Below, piece after piece: positions 46,701-54,560 of a DNA stretch of 64,000 nt. A program made the position numbers and the translations under genes. This DNA is from Serinus canaria (lineage: Eukaryota > Chordata > Aves > Passeriformes > Fringillidae), in NCBI RefSeq assembly GCF_022539315.1, contig NC_066317.1:70787190-70851189 (forward strand). Reading direction: 5' to 3'. The stretch's first letter is position 1. Each line of letters starts with the position of its first letter. A model generated the notes under the pieces. That model was not told the origin of the DNA, made no database searches, and saw only the letters and a list, made by a program, of their open reading frames with translations.

Positions 46701-48745
46701 CTCCTGTCCCTCTGTCCCTTGTCCCCAGTCCCTCTCCAGCTCTCCTGGAGCCCCTCCAGGCCCTGCCAGGGGCTCTAAGCTCTGCCTGGAGCCTTCCCTT
46801 CTCCAGGGGAACATTCCCAGATCTCCCAGCCTGGATCCAGAGCAGAGGGGCTCCAGAATCCTGGAATGGTTTGAGTTGGGAGGGACCTTTTTCTCTTCAG
46901 GCCCTGGAAGGTGCTGGAAGGTCTCCCTGGAGCCTTCTCCAAGCCCCTGGGGCTCTCCAGCCGGCAGGATTGGTGTCACAGGGTGACAGAGGCTGGACAT
47001 TGCTCCCGTGGGATTACCAGCCCTTGACGAGACCTTTGGCATGCCAGGAGCCAGGAGCAGGCCCTGGCCGAGGAGCAGGGCTAGGGGGGCTCCGGCTCTG
47101 CCCAGCTCCACTAAAACCTCTCCCAGGGCAGGGCTCTCCCCAACCACGGGGTTTTCCCACATCCCCCGTTTCCAGCAGGCCCCAGGAATGCCGGCCCAGC
47201 CCCTGAACCCGCCCAGCTCCGGCGTTTTGCTAAGAAAAGCGGAATACCCGCGGGGGAGCTGCCAGCCGTGTCCCCGGGGCTCCTGACGCCTCCCCCGGCC
47301 CACGCTCCCCTCTGGGCCCGCCGGGAGCCTCGGGGCTGGGGAGAGCTCCCCCAGTGCTGCCCCAATCCCGGCTCTGAGGGAGGGAGGGAGGCTCCCTGCA
47401 AGGCCGCAGCTCCGGGCACGAAGCCAGCACAGCTGCCGGGATCGGGGGGCCAGGGGGGCACTGCCAGCCCTGCCCGAACAAAGCCCCCAAAACTCCTTCC
47501 CCACAGGAATCCCCGCCGCATTCCTGCGCTTCTGTGCAGGGCAAAGGCTGGAAAACATTCTGGTTGTTGTAAACCCTTCTGGGCAGGGAGGAGGATCGGC
47601 AATTTCCCCACGCACAGGGTCTGTGCCCGGGGCAGCCCGGGGCCGGGCTCTGCACCCCAAACTGGGGACCCTCCCTCCAAACCGGGGGACAACGGGAGGT
47701 GCCAAGCCACCGCAGCCACCAGGGGACAAATCGCGAGGTGCAGGAGACACAGAGCCCTGGGGGCTGCAGAGGGACCGCGGGCCACGCTGTGCCTGCCCGG
47801 GGATGGATGCTCCGGTGCCCTGTCCAGCAGGTTCCCTCCAGGGGGATACAGGGACCCCCGTCCTACAGCCCGTCCGGGCACAGCCGGCATGTCCCATCCC
47901 TCCGGCATGTCCTTCCCGGGCATCCCCAGGCCCTGCCATGCCCCGAGTCCTTCCGGGGGGGGTCGCACAGCCAGCCCGGCCTCGGGACCCCTCCCCAGGG
48001 CCGCCCTCCTGCGGCGGGCACGGCCACGGACGGTGCGGGAGCCCCGCAAAGCCCAGACGGGCACGCCCGGCCCCGCCACACCCCAACCCCCGTGGCACAT
48101 CCCGAGGGTGCCCATGGAAGCCGTGATGCCCTTCCTCCTCCAGCAGCCGTCCTGGGGACCCAGGGATCCTGCGGTGCCCACCCTGGGGCACAGGGACCCA
48201 GTGACAGCCATGCCAGGGCAGTGGGGGATTCCATGTCCCCACCCTGGGGCACAGTGACACAGTGACAGCCATGCCAGGGCCCTTGGGAGTCCATGTGCCC
48301 ACCCTAGGACCCCATGCCGCCCGCCCGGTGCAGTCCCAGCGCCGACCCCGCTGCCGCCCCGCACTCACCGCTCGTCAGGCTCGCGGCCGCGCTGCCGGGC
48401 GGGCTCCAGGGGCACCAGGGCTTGGCCCAGGAACCGGTCCATGCCCACGAGCGCCCGGTGCATCACCGTGAGCACCAGCCCGCCGCAGGCCCCGGGCTCG
48501 GGGGGCAGCTCGAATGCACATTCCTCCCTCCACTCGGGGCAGCCGCCGCTCTTCTCGGCCACCGAGGTGCTGTACTTCTCGCGGCCCAGCTGGATCACTG
48601 TGTACGCGTCGCTGCCGCCCGCTTTGCCTTTGCCGCCGCCCTTGCAGCGCAGCCCGCGGGCCCGCACCACCGTCACCTGGACGTGCGTGGGCAGCCAGGC
48701 CGGGCAGCCCTCGGCGGGCAGCGCGGCCGCCCGCAGCAGCGCCAT
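13570..48745 (-). CDS. RAB11FIP5: RAB11FIP5 (Rip11/GAF-1), Rab11 effector; gene span with six exons
   Basis: Class I Rab11-family interacting protein: an N-terminal C2 domain binds acidic phospholipids and a C-terminal coiled coil (FIP-RBD) binds Rab11 on recycling endosomes, guiding vesicles to the plasma membrane. Exons read from splice motifs are 48369-48745, 34913-35352, 32523-33207, 20013-22571 (cassette), 14569-14755 and 13570-13779. Phases match at every junction (2, 1, 2, 2, 0). Without the cassette the product is 632 aa, near the 653 aa of human; with it 1,485 aa. Neighbour NOTO lies upstream on the opposite strand, as in human. Introns are full of minisatellites and CR1 fragments. 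An in-frame ATG at 48868 would add 41 residues, but the 48745 start gives the family N-terminus. Confidence 0.95.
14205..14395 (+). mobile_element. CR1 fragment
   Basis: Sense 3' portion ending in the tail word CCCAACCCATTCCATG; inside RAB11FIP5 intron 5. Confidence 0.7.
14569..14755 (-). CDS. RAB11FIP5: RAB11FIP5 penultimate exon
   Basis: 62 codons plus one completing base. The peptide PHPVKPLSAVQEGSSERKQQ and the following ALSNGLERLKTVTTSSVQP match the conserved linker before the Rab-binding domain. Acceptor TTGCCCACAG, donor GTAGGA. The entry phase fits both the exon at 32523 and the cassette exon. Confidence 0.93.
15405..15600. repeat. Short minisatellite, period about 27 bp
   Basis: Repeats of 'CATCCATCCACTGGGATGG' followed by AAACATCCAAA, about seven imperfect units, in RAB11FIP5 intronic DNA. 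Confidence 0.85.
15860..16101 (+). mobile_element. CR1 fragment
   Basis: Sense CR1 3' region: GAGATCAGGAAAGGTTTTT, the CTGCCCAGG word, then CTCTGTGATTCTCTGATC at the tail. Confidence 0.7.
17430..17935. repeat. Minisatellite, period 36 bp, about 14 copies
   Basis: Unit built from CAGGAGCTGCACAGCTGCTG and ATTCCAATGGAGGAG. Because 36 is a multiple of three, all frames on both strands stay open (up to about 290 codons), which mimics coding sequence. It lies in the intron between the cassette exon and the penultimate exon of RAB11FIP5. Confidence 0.95.
17940..20012 (-). other. RAB11FIP5 intron, no further exon seen
   Basis: Between the 36-bp minisatellite and the cassette exon I see no exon-like conserved frame. 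A short CA run lies at 19976-19987. Confidence 0.5.
20013..22571 (-). CDS. RAB11FIP5: RAB11FIP5 giant cassette exon (853 codons, symmetric phase 2-2)
   Basis: One open frame of 2,559 bases. The best acceptor is a strong polypyrimidine tract ending CCTGCTAG at 22572, and the donor is GTGAGC at 20012. Entry and exit are both phase 2, so inclusion or skipping keeps frame. The peptide is disordered, rich in Pro, Ser, Glu and Gly. NPF motifs, known ligands of EH domains (EHD and Reps proteins), occur twice near the start (22499-22507, 22472-22480, the second reading NPFFEELLADQ) and twice near the end (20402-20410, 20363-20371). An extended isoform of this kind is predicted in other vertebrates as far as I recall. 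The exact acceptor is the least certain limit; an alternative AG lies at about 22650 with a weaker tract. Confidence 0.85.
22572..25145 (-). other. RAB11FIP5 intron, no exon seen
   Basis: The frame of the cassette exon stays open upstream to 22798, but that part lacks family similarity and precedes the strong acceptor, so I treat it as intron. Confidence 0.5.
25150..25425 (-). mobile_element. CR1 fragment
   Basis: Antisense copy: CCATGGAATGGTTTGGGTGG at its left end, then the GGCAGGGACACCTCCCACTG and GGCCTTGGGCACTGCCAGG words. Confidence 0.8.
25633..25860 (-). mobile_element. CR1 fragment
   Basis: Antisense copy starting ATCATGGAATGTTTAGGTTG with AAGCCCTCTAAGACCATCAA; a different CR1 subfamily from the copy 200 bases to its left. 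Confidence 0.8.
26390..26932. repeat. Minisatellite with two unit types (37 and 40 bp)
   Basis: About 14 units sharing GGGCTCTGCAGGGCCCAGCC. One type ends TGGCTCTCAGG, the other TGGCTGCAGCAGG. The two types come in blocks and then alternate, suggesting higher-order unequal exchange. GC-rich and intronic. Confidence 0.95.
27125..27442. repeat. Minisatellite, period about 30 bp, about 11 copies
   Basis: Unit words GGATGGAGGTGCTGGAGCAT and CCTGCAGCA or CCAGCAGCA alternate. It lies only 190 bp right of the previous array. Confidence 0.95.
27600..29370 (-). other. RAB11FIP5 intron, unique sequence
   Basis: No exon, RNA gene or clear repeat recognised. Confidence 0.45.
29372..29620 (-). mobile_element. 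CR1 fragment
   Basis: Antisense copy beginning TGGAATGGTTTGGGCTGG; shares the CAGCAAATTTGG and CTGCCAGCCAGGAATTCC extension with copies at 25150 and 46550. Confidence 0.8.
30480..30875. repeat. Minisatellite, period 41 bp, 10 copies
   Basis: Near-identical units containing CTTCTCACCCATTTCCCAAG and GAAAAGGAGAAAACCCA (or GGGGAAAACC). One unit has a short deletion near 30740. The very high identity indicates recent expansion. Confidence 0.96.
30903..30942. repeat. CCCAT pentamer repeat
   Basis: Eight CATCC/CCCAT units. It is the complement-sense version of the GGGAT array at 37036. Confidence 0.95.
31210..31360 (-). mobile_element. CR1 fragment
   Basis: Antisense copy: CAGAATCACAGCATGGTTTG then GGTTGGAAGGGACCTTAGGG. 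Confidence 0.8.
31400..32520 (-). other. RAB11FIP5 intron, unique sequence
   Basis: No exon or repeat recognised between the CR1 copy and the exon donor at 32522. Confidence 0.45.
32523..33207 (-). CDS. RAB11FIP5: RAB11FIP5 exon 3
   Basis: 228 codons, starting in the split Val before KELLASPKLSHKRAFSDDV (acceptor CCCCGCAG) and ending ...SPQKP with donor GTCAGT. Family landmarks are the SRSSLCINGSHVYGEE segment and the late SSGWFGSKEPKE segment, both close to human. The middle is Pro/Arg-rich and poorly conserved. Entry phase 1, exit phase 2. Residues 273-501 of the protein. Confidence 0.93.
33600..33692 (+). mobile_element. CR1 3' tail fragment
   Basis: GGTTGGACTTGATCATCTTA followed by the CCAACCTTAACAATTCCATG tail. 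Confidence 0.75.
33787..33870 (-). mobile_element. CR1 fragment
   Basis: Antisense tail GGAATGGTTTGGGCTGGAAG with GACCACCTAGTTCCAG; head-to-tail opposite to the copy at 33600. Confidence 0.75.
34149..34222. repeat. GA run and CCCAG pentamer array
   Basis: A GA dinucleotide run (34149-34163) followed by about eight CCCAG units (34183-34222). Confidence 0.9.
34385..34765 (+). mobile_element. CR1 3' region, about 380 bp
   Basis: One of the longest CR1 copies in the window, in sense orientation: CAGGGGGGACCTTATGGCTC, TTGGATATTGGATATCTCC, CCATCCCTGGAGGGATTTC, then GGGCTTTCCCAACCTGAACA. It ends 148 bp before the donor of RAB11FIP5 exon 2. Confidence 0.85.
34913..35352 (-). CDS. RAB11FIP5: RAB11FIP5 exon 2
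   Basis: Encodes residues 126-272. It starts WHKLHSKAGKKEKERGEI, the C-terminal edge of the C2 domain, then the conserved FTRNSLTASMFDLSVKDK, GKKKYDLESASAIIPSS, KGFFLKNKLRRSSLTQSS and the Ser-rich GSDSTISSAS. All are recognisable against human RAB11FIP5. Acceptor GTGGCTGCAG, donor GTAAGA; it enters in phase 2 and leaves in phase 1. Confidence 0.95.
35485..35610 (+). mobile_element. CR1 3' tail fragment
   Basis: CCCATCCCTGGAGGTGTCCA, GGATGTGGCACTCAGTGC and GACTCGGTGATCCAGGAGGG; it ends just before the next minisatellite. Confidence 0.8.
35655..35832. repeat. Minisatellite, period 41 bp, about 4 copies
   Basis: Units with GGTGGCACACAGGACCTGAC and GGTGCACCTGG. Confidence 0.93.
35860..37035 (-). 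other. RAB11FIP5 intron 1, unique sequence
   Basis: No exon or repeat recognised. Confidence 0.45.
37036..37342. repeat. GGGAT pentamer array, about 300 bp
   Basis: Starts as GGGATAATGGGAT mixtures to about 37135, then nearly pure GGGAT with five GGGCT interruptions (for example near 37186-37200 and 37226-37240). Runs of three G on one strand throughout make it a strong G-quadruplex candidate. Confidence 0.96.
37350..39650 (-). other. RAB11FIP5 intron 1, unique sequence
   Basis: No exon recognised; short frames on both strands have no family signature. Confidence 0.45.
39652..39958. repeat. Minisatellite, period about 31-33 bp, about 10 copies
   Basis: Units with ATGAGCAGGACACAGCCAGC and CCCCAGGGTGGC, with shorter GACATGGC variants at the left end. 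Confidence 0.95.
39960..41870 (-). other. RAB11FIP5 intron 1, unique sequence
   Basis: No exon or repeat recognised. Confidence 0.45.
41872..42298. repeat. Minisatellite, basic unit 20-21 bp
   Basis: Units of GGGCAGGGACACCAATGCCA type with variants ending CAATGACA, CAACCCCG, CCCCCAGTGC or GCAGCCCC; about 20 copies. Confidence 0.94.
42300..45035 (-). other. RAB11FIP5 intron 1, mostly unique sequence
   Basis: Only a small direct repeat at 43290-43350 (GGTCACCATGGGTGTCACCC) stands out; no exon recognised. Confidence 0.45.
45040..45347 (+). mobile_element. CR1 fragment
   Basis: Sense copy: GAGAGGGACTGGGGACAAGG at the left, GGTTGGACACTGGGGCTTGG, then CCCCTTCCAACCCAAACCAC at the tail. Confidence 0.8.
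46470..46890 (-). mobile_element. CR1 copies, antisense
   Basis: One copy from AGAATCATGGGCTGGAAAGG through the GGCAAATCTGGGAATTCC and GTCCCTTGTCCCCAGTCC words; a second CR1 tail (CTGGAATGGTTTGAGTTGGG) begins at about 46858. Confidence 0.8.
47250..48368 (-). other. GC-rich 5' part of RAB11FIP5 intron 1
   Basis: CpG-rich sequence leading up to the exon 1 donor; part of the promoter CpG island. No second exon was recognised. Confidence 0.5.
48369..48745 (-). CDS. RAB11FIP5: RAB11FIP5 exon 1: C2 domain
   Basis: Encodes MALLRAAALPAEGCPAWLP then HVQVTVVRARGL, DAYTVIQLGREKYSTSV, GCPEWREECAFELPP and MHRALVGMDRFLGQAL, the strands of the membrane-binding C2 domain (about residues 18-115). Donor GTGAGTGC at 48368, exit phase 2, joins exactly to WHKLHSK in exon 2. 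The last 15 residues of the exon differ from human. Confidence 0.95.
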
Positions 48746-49140
48746 GGCCGGGCGGGGCCGGGAGAAGCGGCCGGGCCGGGCCGGGCCCCGCTCCGGAGCC
48801 GCCGCTGCCGCAACGCGAGCGACACCGGCGGGCCGGCCCCGCCCACAACGCGCAGGGCACGCCCGCAACGGCGCTGGCCGCGCCCCCGTGCCGCTGTGAC
48901 CACGCCCACAACGCGCTCTGCCTCCGCCCCGCTCGGCTTTAGCCCCGCCCTAACCGGCTCCGCCGCGCCCTAGACCCGCCCCTGACTCTTAGCCACGCCT
49001 CACTTGCAGCCCTTGCCCCGCCCCACCCGCATTGATCCCGCCCCCGACCGCTCCGCCCCGCCCCGCCCCGCCTGGCTGTTGGAGAGGGAGGGGCTCGGGG
49101 CGCGCCCAGGGGGCGGGGGCCGGGGGCGGGGCCAAGGTAA
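48746..49140 (-). promoter_or_regulatory. RAB11FIP5 CpG-island promoter and 5' UTR
   Basis: Very GC- and CpG-rich, with clustered Sp1-type GC boxes (CCCCGCCCCGCCCCGCC at about 49055-49071, GGGGGCGGGGGC at about 49109). No TATA box seen, as usual for a housekeeping-like CpG promoter. The transcription start cannot be fixed from sequence alone. Confidence 0.75.
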
Positions 49141-49158
49141 TACTCAGCCCCGGGGCGA

Positions 49159-49298
49159 CCACACCCCTGCGGCCACACCCCTGTGACCACACCCCCGAGG
49201 CCACACCCCTGCGGCCACACCCCTGTGACCACACCCCCGAGGCCACACCCCTGCGGCCACACCCCCGAGGCCACACCCCTGCGGCCACACCCGCGGCA
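49159..49298. repeat. Ten-copy, 14-bp CACCC-box array
   Basis: Ten perfect CCACACCC words, spaced exactly 14 bp, with spacers CCTGCGG, CCTGTGA or CCCGAGG. CCACACCC is the classical CACCC box recognised by KLF factors. The array lies 414-553 bp upstream of the RAB11FIP5 ATG. Confidence 0.9.
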
Positions 49299-49384
49299 CG
49301 CACATCGCCACGGCCAGGGGCACCCCCGGCACCGCATTCCCGGCACCGCATTCCCGGCACGGCTCTGCCTGCCTGTCCCCCAGA

Positions 49385-49745
49385 CCCACGTAAGTGTGAG
49401 CACAGGTGTGTCCCTGCGCAGGTGTGTGCCTGTCCAGGTGTGCCATGTGCATACAAGGTAGGTACATACCTTGTACATACACAGTGTATGTGTGTGTACA
49501 TGTTCGTACACGTACATACACAGGTGTGTCTGTACTCAAGTGTGCCCATGCCCAGGTGTGTCCATGCCCTGATGTGCTAATGTCCAGGTGTGCCTGTGCT
49601 CAGGTGTGCCCATGTCCAAGCGTGCCCATTTCCAGGTGTGTCCATTTCCAGATGTCCCTATTCCCAGGTGTGCCCATTCCCAGATGTGTCCATGCCCAGG
49701 TACATCCCATTCCCGGGTGTGCCCATGCCCAGGTGTGCCCTGCCC
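49385..49745. repeat. GT-rich minisatellite, unit about 17-18 bp
   Basis: Left part (49385-49530) mixes AGGTGTGTCC and GTACATACACA words. The right part repeats CCCAGGTGTGCCCAT-type units. Confidence 0.9.
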
Positions 49746-49839
49746 TCACCCCACACCTGTGTGTGCCACCCCTGGCTGCCAGAGCCCCCCCAGGCCGTTC
49801 TGCCGTGGCCAGGCGCCCACGGGAGCAGCTCCCCAGTGT

Positions 49840-50235
49840 CCCCACGGCTGAGCCCCGGTGTCCCCACGGCTGAACCCCAATGTCCCCATGGCTGAGCCTC
49901 GGTGTCCCCACTCCTGATCCCCGGTGTCCCCACGGCTGAGCCCCGGTGTCCCCACGGCTGAGCCCCGGTGTCCCCATGTCTGAGCCCCGGTGTCCCCACG
50001 GCTGAGCCCCGGTGTCCCCACGGCTGAGTCCCGGTGTCCCCATGGCTGAGTCCCAATGTCCCCACGGCTGAGCCCCGGTGTCCCCACGGCTGAGTCCCAG
50101 TGTCCCCATGTCTGAGCCCCAGTGTCCCCACGGCTGATCCCGGTGTCCCCACGGCTGAGTCCCGGTGTCCCCACGGCTGATCCCCGATGTCCCCACGGCT
50201 GAATCCCGGTGTCCCCACGGCTGAGCCCCGGTGTC
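49840..50235. repeat. Minisatellite, period 22 bp, about 18 copies
   Basis: Units of GTCCCCACGGCTGAGCCCCG type, with variants ATGTCTGAG and ATGGCTGAG. Confidence 0.95.
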
Positions 50236-50385
50236 CCCGAGCCCCCCGCACCCTCCCCCACCGCTCTCCTCTCCCAGCCGGGAGCGTTTCCCAGGCCCGG
50301 CCGGGCGAGGGCCGGGCCCCAATCCCAATGTCCCATCTCAGAGTCCCTAATGTCCCCTCTCAGTGTCCCTAATGTCCCGTTACCC

Positions 50386-50396
50386 CCCCCCCCCAG
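50386..50396. repeat. C homopolymer
   Basis: A run of about 11 C between two minisatellites. Confidence 0.9.
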
Positions 50397-50564
50397 CTCG
50401 GCCCCGCCGCCGTTCCGTGCCCGGGGCAAGGTCAGGCCCAGCGGGGCAGCGATCCCGCCGCGATAAGGGGCGGCCGGGGCAGCGGGGCCGTGCCAGCCCT
50501 GCCCTATCGCTGCCATCTGCCACCGCTGCCACCGCTCCCGGCGCGCCCGTTCCGCTCCGGCGCG

Positions 50565-51180
50565 GGGACACCGAGAGGGGAGGGGGACACCGAGGGGAGG
50601 CACCGAGAGGGGATGGGGACACCGAGAGGGGACACAGAGAGGGGACTCCGAGAGGGGACACAGAGAGGGGACTCCGAGAGGGAAGGGAGACACCGAGAGG
50701 GGACACTGAGAGGGGACACCAAGAGGAGACACTGAGTGGGGACACTGAGAGGGGACACTGAACAGGGACATGAGCAGGGACACCGAGAGGGGACACTGAG
50801 AGGGGACACCGAGAGGGGACACCGAGAGGAGACACCAAGAGGAGACACGAGCCGGGACACTGAGAGGGGACACCAAGAGGAGACACCAAGAGGAGACACC
50901 AAGAGGAGACACTGAGAGGGGACGCTGAGAGGGGACACCGAGAGGGGACACTGAGAGGGGACACCGAGAGGGGACACTGAGAGGAGACACTAGCCGGGAC
51001 ACTGAGAGGGGACACCAAGAGGAGACACTGAGTGGGGACACTGAGAAGGGACACTGAACAGGGACATGAGCAGGGACACCGAGAGGGGACACTGAGAGGG
51101 GACACCGAGAGGAGACACGAGCTGAGACACTGAGAGGGGACACTGAGAAGAGACACTGAGAGGGGACACTGAGAGGGGAC
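50565..51180. repeat. Purine-rich minisatellite, unit 12-13 bp
   Basis: About 45 units of GAGAGGGGACACC or GAGAGGGGACACT, with interspersed AAGAGGAGACAC and GAGCAGGGACAC variants. A CR1 tail follows at once. Confidence 0.95.
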
Positions 51181-51187
51181 CCCAAAG

Positions 51188-51232
51188 AGTCTCTGAGGTC
51201 CCTTCCAGCCCCATCATTCCGTGATTCCTGTG
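51188..51232 (+). mobile_element. CR1 3' tail
   Basis: GAGGTCCCTTCCAGCCCCAT then CATTCCGTGATTCC. Confidence 0.65.
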
Positions 51233-51239
51233 TCCCTTC

Positions 51240-52455
51240 CCGTGGGGTCCCCGCTCACCCCAAAGGCAGCTGGCGGGGCTGGAGCTGCCCAGTGCAGGAG
51301 GGTTTTCCCATTTCCCCCCAGAAATGCCCCTGGCACACCCGAGAGCTGCAGAGAATCCCGTGTTTTCCCCTTGGGGTGCGCTGGCCCGGCCATATTCAAA
51401 TCCCCATTCAGATGTGCTGCACCAAACCCTGCCCAGGAATTGCTTATCGCCCCAGATGAACTCAAATCCAATTATCCCTCCGGTCCAGGGCCTGCTCCCG
51501 CTCCCCCAGCTGCCCCTTATCCCTCCTCAGCATCTGCTTTTGATTTGCCCTTCTTTTGATTGTTTTTCCCCAGATTTTTATGCTCTTATTATCTCTGCTC
51601 TCAGCACATCTCCTCCTCTCCGCCACTTCCCATCTTTTACCTCCATAATTGGGATTTTTTTCCATTGCCCTTCCCCTTCCCTACCCTGCTCCTATTTATT
51701 TATCTCATATTTATACATCTCTTTGATTTCACACTCACTTTTGCATTTGATGCATAAGGAGGGGTTTTAATTACCCCTAAATCAATTTTTGTATTTTTAG
51801 TCCACTCTGGAATCAAAGGGAACGCAGGAATCCTTGGCAGCATCCTCAGCGAGCCTGGGCTGAGTGAAATTTTCCTTTAATTCTTGCTCCAACTTTAATT
51901 TTTTTTTGCTTTAAATTTTCCTTCACATTTAATTTTTGTTTTAACATAAATTTTTGCTTTGACTGTAATTTCTGTTGTAATTTCATTTTTTCCATCAATT
52001 TTAATTTTTTCCTTTCATTTCTCCCTCAACTTTAACCATTCCTTCAATTTTTCAGTACTTTAATTTTTTTCCTTTCATTTCTCCCTCAACTTTAACCTTT
52101 CCTTCAATTTTTGAATGACCTAATTTTTTCTTCCTCCTCCTGCTCCATGGAATCTCCCTCCCCCAGCTCACCCTGGTGCTCCCCTGAACACTGGGTGTGG
52201 ACTCCCAACAAACCCAGCTCCCATCCTGGCAAGAAGCTGGAACACAACACCAAACAATGACTTTTTTTCTCTTTTTCCATACTTTTGGTCCAAAATCCCA
52301 CTCCTCATCCCAGTGGAGATGGAGATCTCCATCCCAAACTCACCCCAGGAGCTGCCCAGCCCTGGGCATGGGAGGAGCTCCTTGTTGGGGCTGTAGAGAA
52401 ATGGGATTTTCATGGGAGAGAAGGAAAGGGCTGCAGGAACAGCAGGAGCTGCACA
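51240..52455. other. Unique, AT-rich sequence
   Basis: From about 51500 to 52135 the composition turns strongly T-rich (AATTTTT and CTTTAATTTTT words), unlike the rest of the window. No gene recognised. Confidence 0.5.
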
Positions 52456-52458
52456 ATA

Positions 52459-52494
52459 GGATTGGGATTGGGATTGGGATTGGGATTGGGATTG
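52459..52494. repeat. GGGATT hexamer repeat
   Basis: Six consecutive GGGATT units; a telomere-like variant but one base different from TTAGGG in every unit. Confidence 0.93.
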
Positions 52495-52949
52495 GGGGGG
52501 ATGCCAAAACACGCTTTGCTTGGGAAGGCTGGGATGCCATTCCCAGAGCTCAGATCCCGTTCCCAGGGCTGGGATCCCATTCCAAAGGCTGGGATTCCAT
52601 TTCCAGAGCTCAGATCCCATTCCCAGGGCTCGTTGGGTCTTCAGATCCGTTGTGTGGTGGAGCTGAGAGCCAGGGTGGGAGTGAGAGCAGCACCAGCCCT
52701 GCAGGGAAGGGAAGGGGTGAAGGAAGAGTCAGAGCTGGGAATGCAGCACCTCAAAGGTGGGAGAGGCTGGAAATGACCCAAAAAACCCCAAGCCCTGGGC
52801 AGATCCCAAAGGAAAGGTGGGAATTGTGTCCCTGTGCCCTCCCTCAGGTGAGAGCCCACCTGCAGAGCTGCCCCAGCCCTGGGCCAACAGCAGGAGGACG
52901 TGGAGCTGCTGGAGAGAGCCCAGAGGAGGCCCCGGAGCTGCTGCAGGGC

Positions 52950-53345
52950 TGGAGCCCCTCTGCTCTGGAGCCAGGCTGGGAGAGCTGGGAATGTTCCCCT
53001 GGAGAAGGGAAGGCTCCAGGCAGAGCTCAGAGCCCCTGGCAGGGCCTGGAGGGGCTCCAGGAGAGCTGGAGAGGGACTGGGGACAAGGGACAGAGGGACA
53101 GGAGCCAGGGAATGGCTGCCACTGGGAAAGGGGAGATTGGGCTGGGATCTGGGCAAGGAATTGCTGGCTGGGAGGGTGGGCAGGGGCTGGGCTGGAATTC
53201 CCAGAGCAGCTGGGGCTGCCCCTGGATCCCTGGCAGTGCCAAGGCCAGGCTGGATCCACCTGGGACAGTGGGAGCTGTCCCTGCCCATGGACCTGGATGA
53301 GCTTTTTGTTCCCTTCCAACTCAGAACATTCCATGGTTCCATGGC
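52950..53345 (+). mobile_element. CR1 fragment
   Basis: Sense copy close to that at 45040: GAGAGGGACTGGGGACAAGG, CAAGGCCAGGCTGGATCCAC, and CCCTTCCAACTCAGAACATT at the tail. Confidence 0.8.
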
Positions 53346-53574
53346 ATCTCTTCCCAAGGATGCACATCCCCAAACCCGGACACACAGACCAGGACTGACA
53401 GCAACACCCAAAGCTCCCCCAGCCCCAATCCCTTGGAATCCAAGCAGCAAAACTTGTTCCAACGCCTTGGGAAGGAGCTGGCAGTGCAGAATCCCAGCTG
53501 GCAGTGCAGGGATGCCCGGGAATGGAGGGAGGGAGCGAGGGGAGCGGGGCTGTGGGGGAAGGGGCCTGAGCCAA

Positions 53575-53830
53575 GACAAATAAAGAGTTCAAATGGGAAA
53601 CGATTAAAACTAAACTAAAGTCACATAAATGGAAAGCGGGGGAGATAAGGCGCGGGCGCCCTCGCCGCCTATTTAACATTCATTGGATTGAATAATCAGG
53701 CCTCATTATCTCAAATTGCTGCATATTTGCCCTCAAAATGCTAATTTGAAAGTTGGCTGCGAGCGCCGTCTGCCTATTTTGACTAAAATATGATTTTGCT
53801 TTATTGTGCGGCGCTCGTAGCTCCGGGGGC
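53575..53830. promoter_or_regulatory. Probable conserved non-coding element (NOTO upstream, block 1)
   Basis: Unique AT-rich sequence with many homeobox-type and POU/Fox-like words (CTAATTTG, CATATTTGC, GATTGAATAATC, GCTTTATTGTG) and no reading frame of note, surrounded by minisatellites. It lies 3.2 kb before the visible NOTO exons, between two divergently placed genes. Conservation is inferred from composition only. Confidence 0.4.
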
Positions 53831-53929
53831 ATTTCCCCTGCGCCGAGCACACCGGGAATGGGCAAAAAAAGGGGAGGAGAAATCCCCCAACATTTATCAA
53901 AAGCCGGCCGGGGAGGAGAGCGGGCCCTG

Positions 53930-54560
53930 CTTTGCGTAGAAATGGCATTTTTAGGCCTGGCAGTGAAATTAAAGCGTTATCAGGCGCTTTTCGGGATGGA
54001 CACTTTATCGCTCATCTCGGGAAGGGAAATGGGAGAAATAATTTGCTTTTATTCTGATTGTTCGGCGGAGGGGGAGGGCTGGTGGCTCCTCCCTCCCCTC
54101 TCCCTCCTCCTCGCCCCCCTGTCCCCTTCACCCGCCCTTCCAGGGGGCAAAATCGACGCTCTGGGCTTTATCCAGCGGATCCCACATGGAAAATTTGCTC
54201 CATTTGATCTCCGGCCGGGATTCAGAGCATCAATCTCCGGCTGTTATTGCCCTTCCCAGAAGTCAATCGATGGATTCCCGCGGGGATGGGGAGAGCCGGG
54301 GGCGCCGCTGCAGCGCCTCAATCCCCGGCAGCGATGCCGGGATCGCTCCCGGCCCGGCCGCCCCCCAAGGACGCGTTTGGCATGCAAAGCCCCCCGCGCT
54401 GTTTGCACAGCAAACTGCAATTGTGCGCGGGATTAAGGGGGCTCCCGGGAGGCCAAGGAGCCTTGTTGACACACCGGGGTGGAAATCCGGCGCCATCAAT
54501 TCCGCGGGCGCCTCTGGATTTGGCAATGACACCGCGGGTGACATTCCCGCTGGCAGATGG
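53930..54560. promoter_or_regulatory. Probable conserved non-coding element (NOTO upstream, block 2)
   Basis: Continues the unique style with words such as AGTGAAATTAAAGCGTTATC, TTTGCTTTTATTCTGATTG and TTGGCATGCAAAG. It could also hold the NOTO promoter, but no NOTO N-terminal coding was recognised. Confidence 0.35.

Noticed and set aside
46437..48368. 643-codon minus-strand frame
   Set aside because: GC-rich intron 1 and CR1 sequence; no conserved segment, and it runs into the exon 1 donor. High GC lowers stop frequency.
48746..48868. Upstream in-frame ATG at 48868 as the RAB11FIP5 start
   Set aside because: The extra 41 residues are low-complexity Ala/Arg/Pro sequence from the CpG island, while the 48745 start gives the family N-terminus MAL...WLPTHVQVTV.
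49746..51185. 479-codon minus-strand frame
   Set aside because: Made of two minisatellites (22-bp and 12-bp units); repeat peptides only.
52459..52494. Possible interstitial telomere repeat
   Set aside because: Unit is GGGATT, not GGGTTA; six copies only, so I call a simple hexamer repeat.
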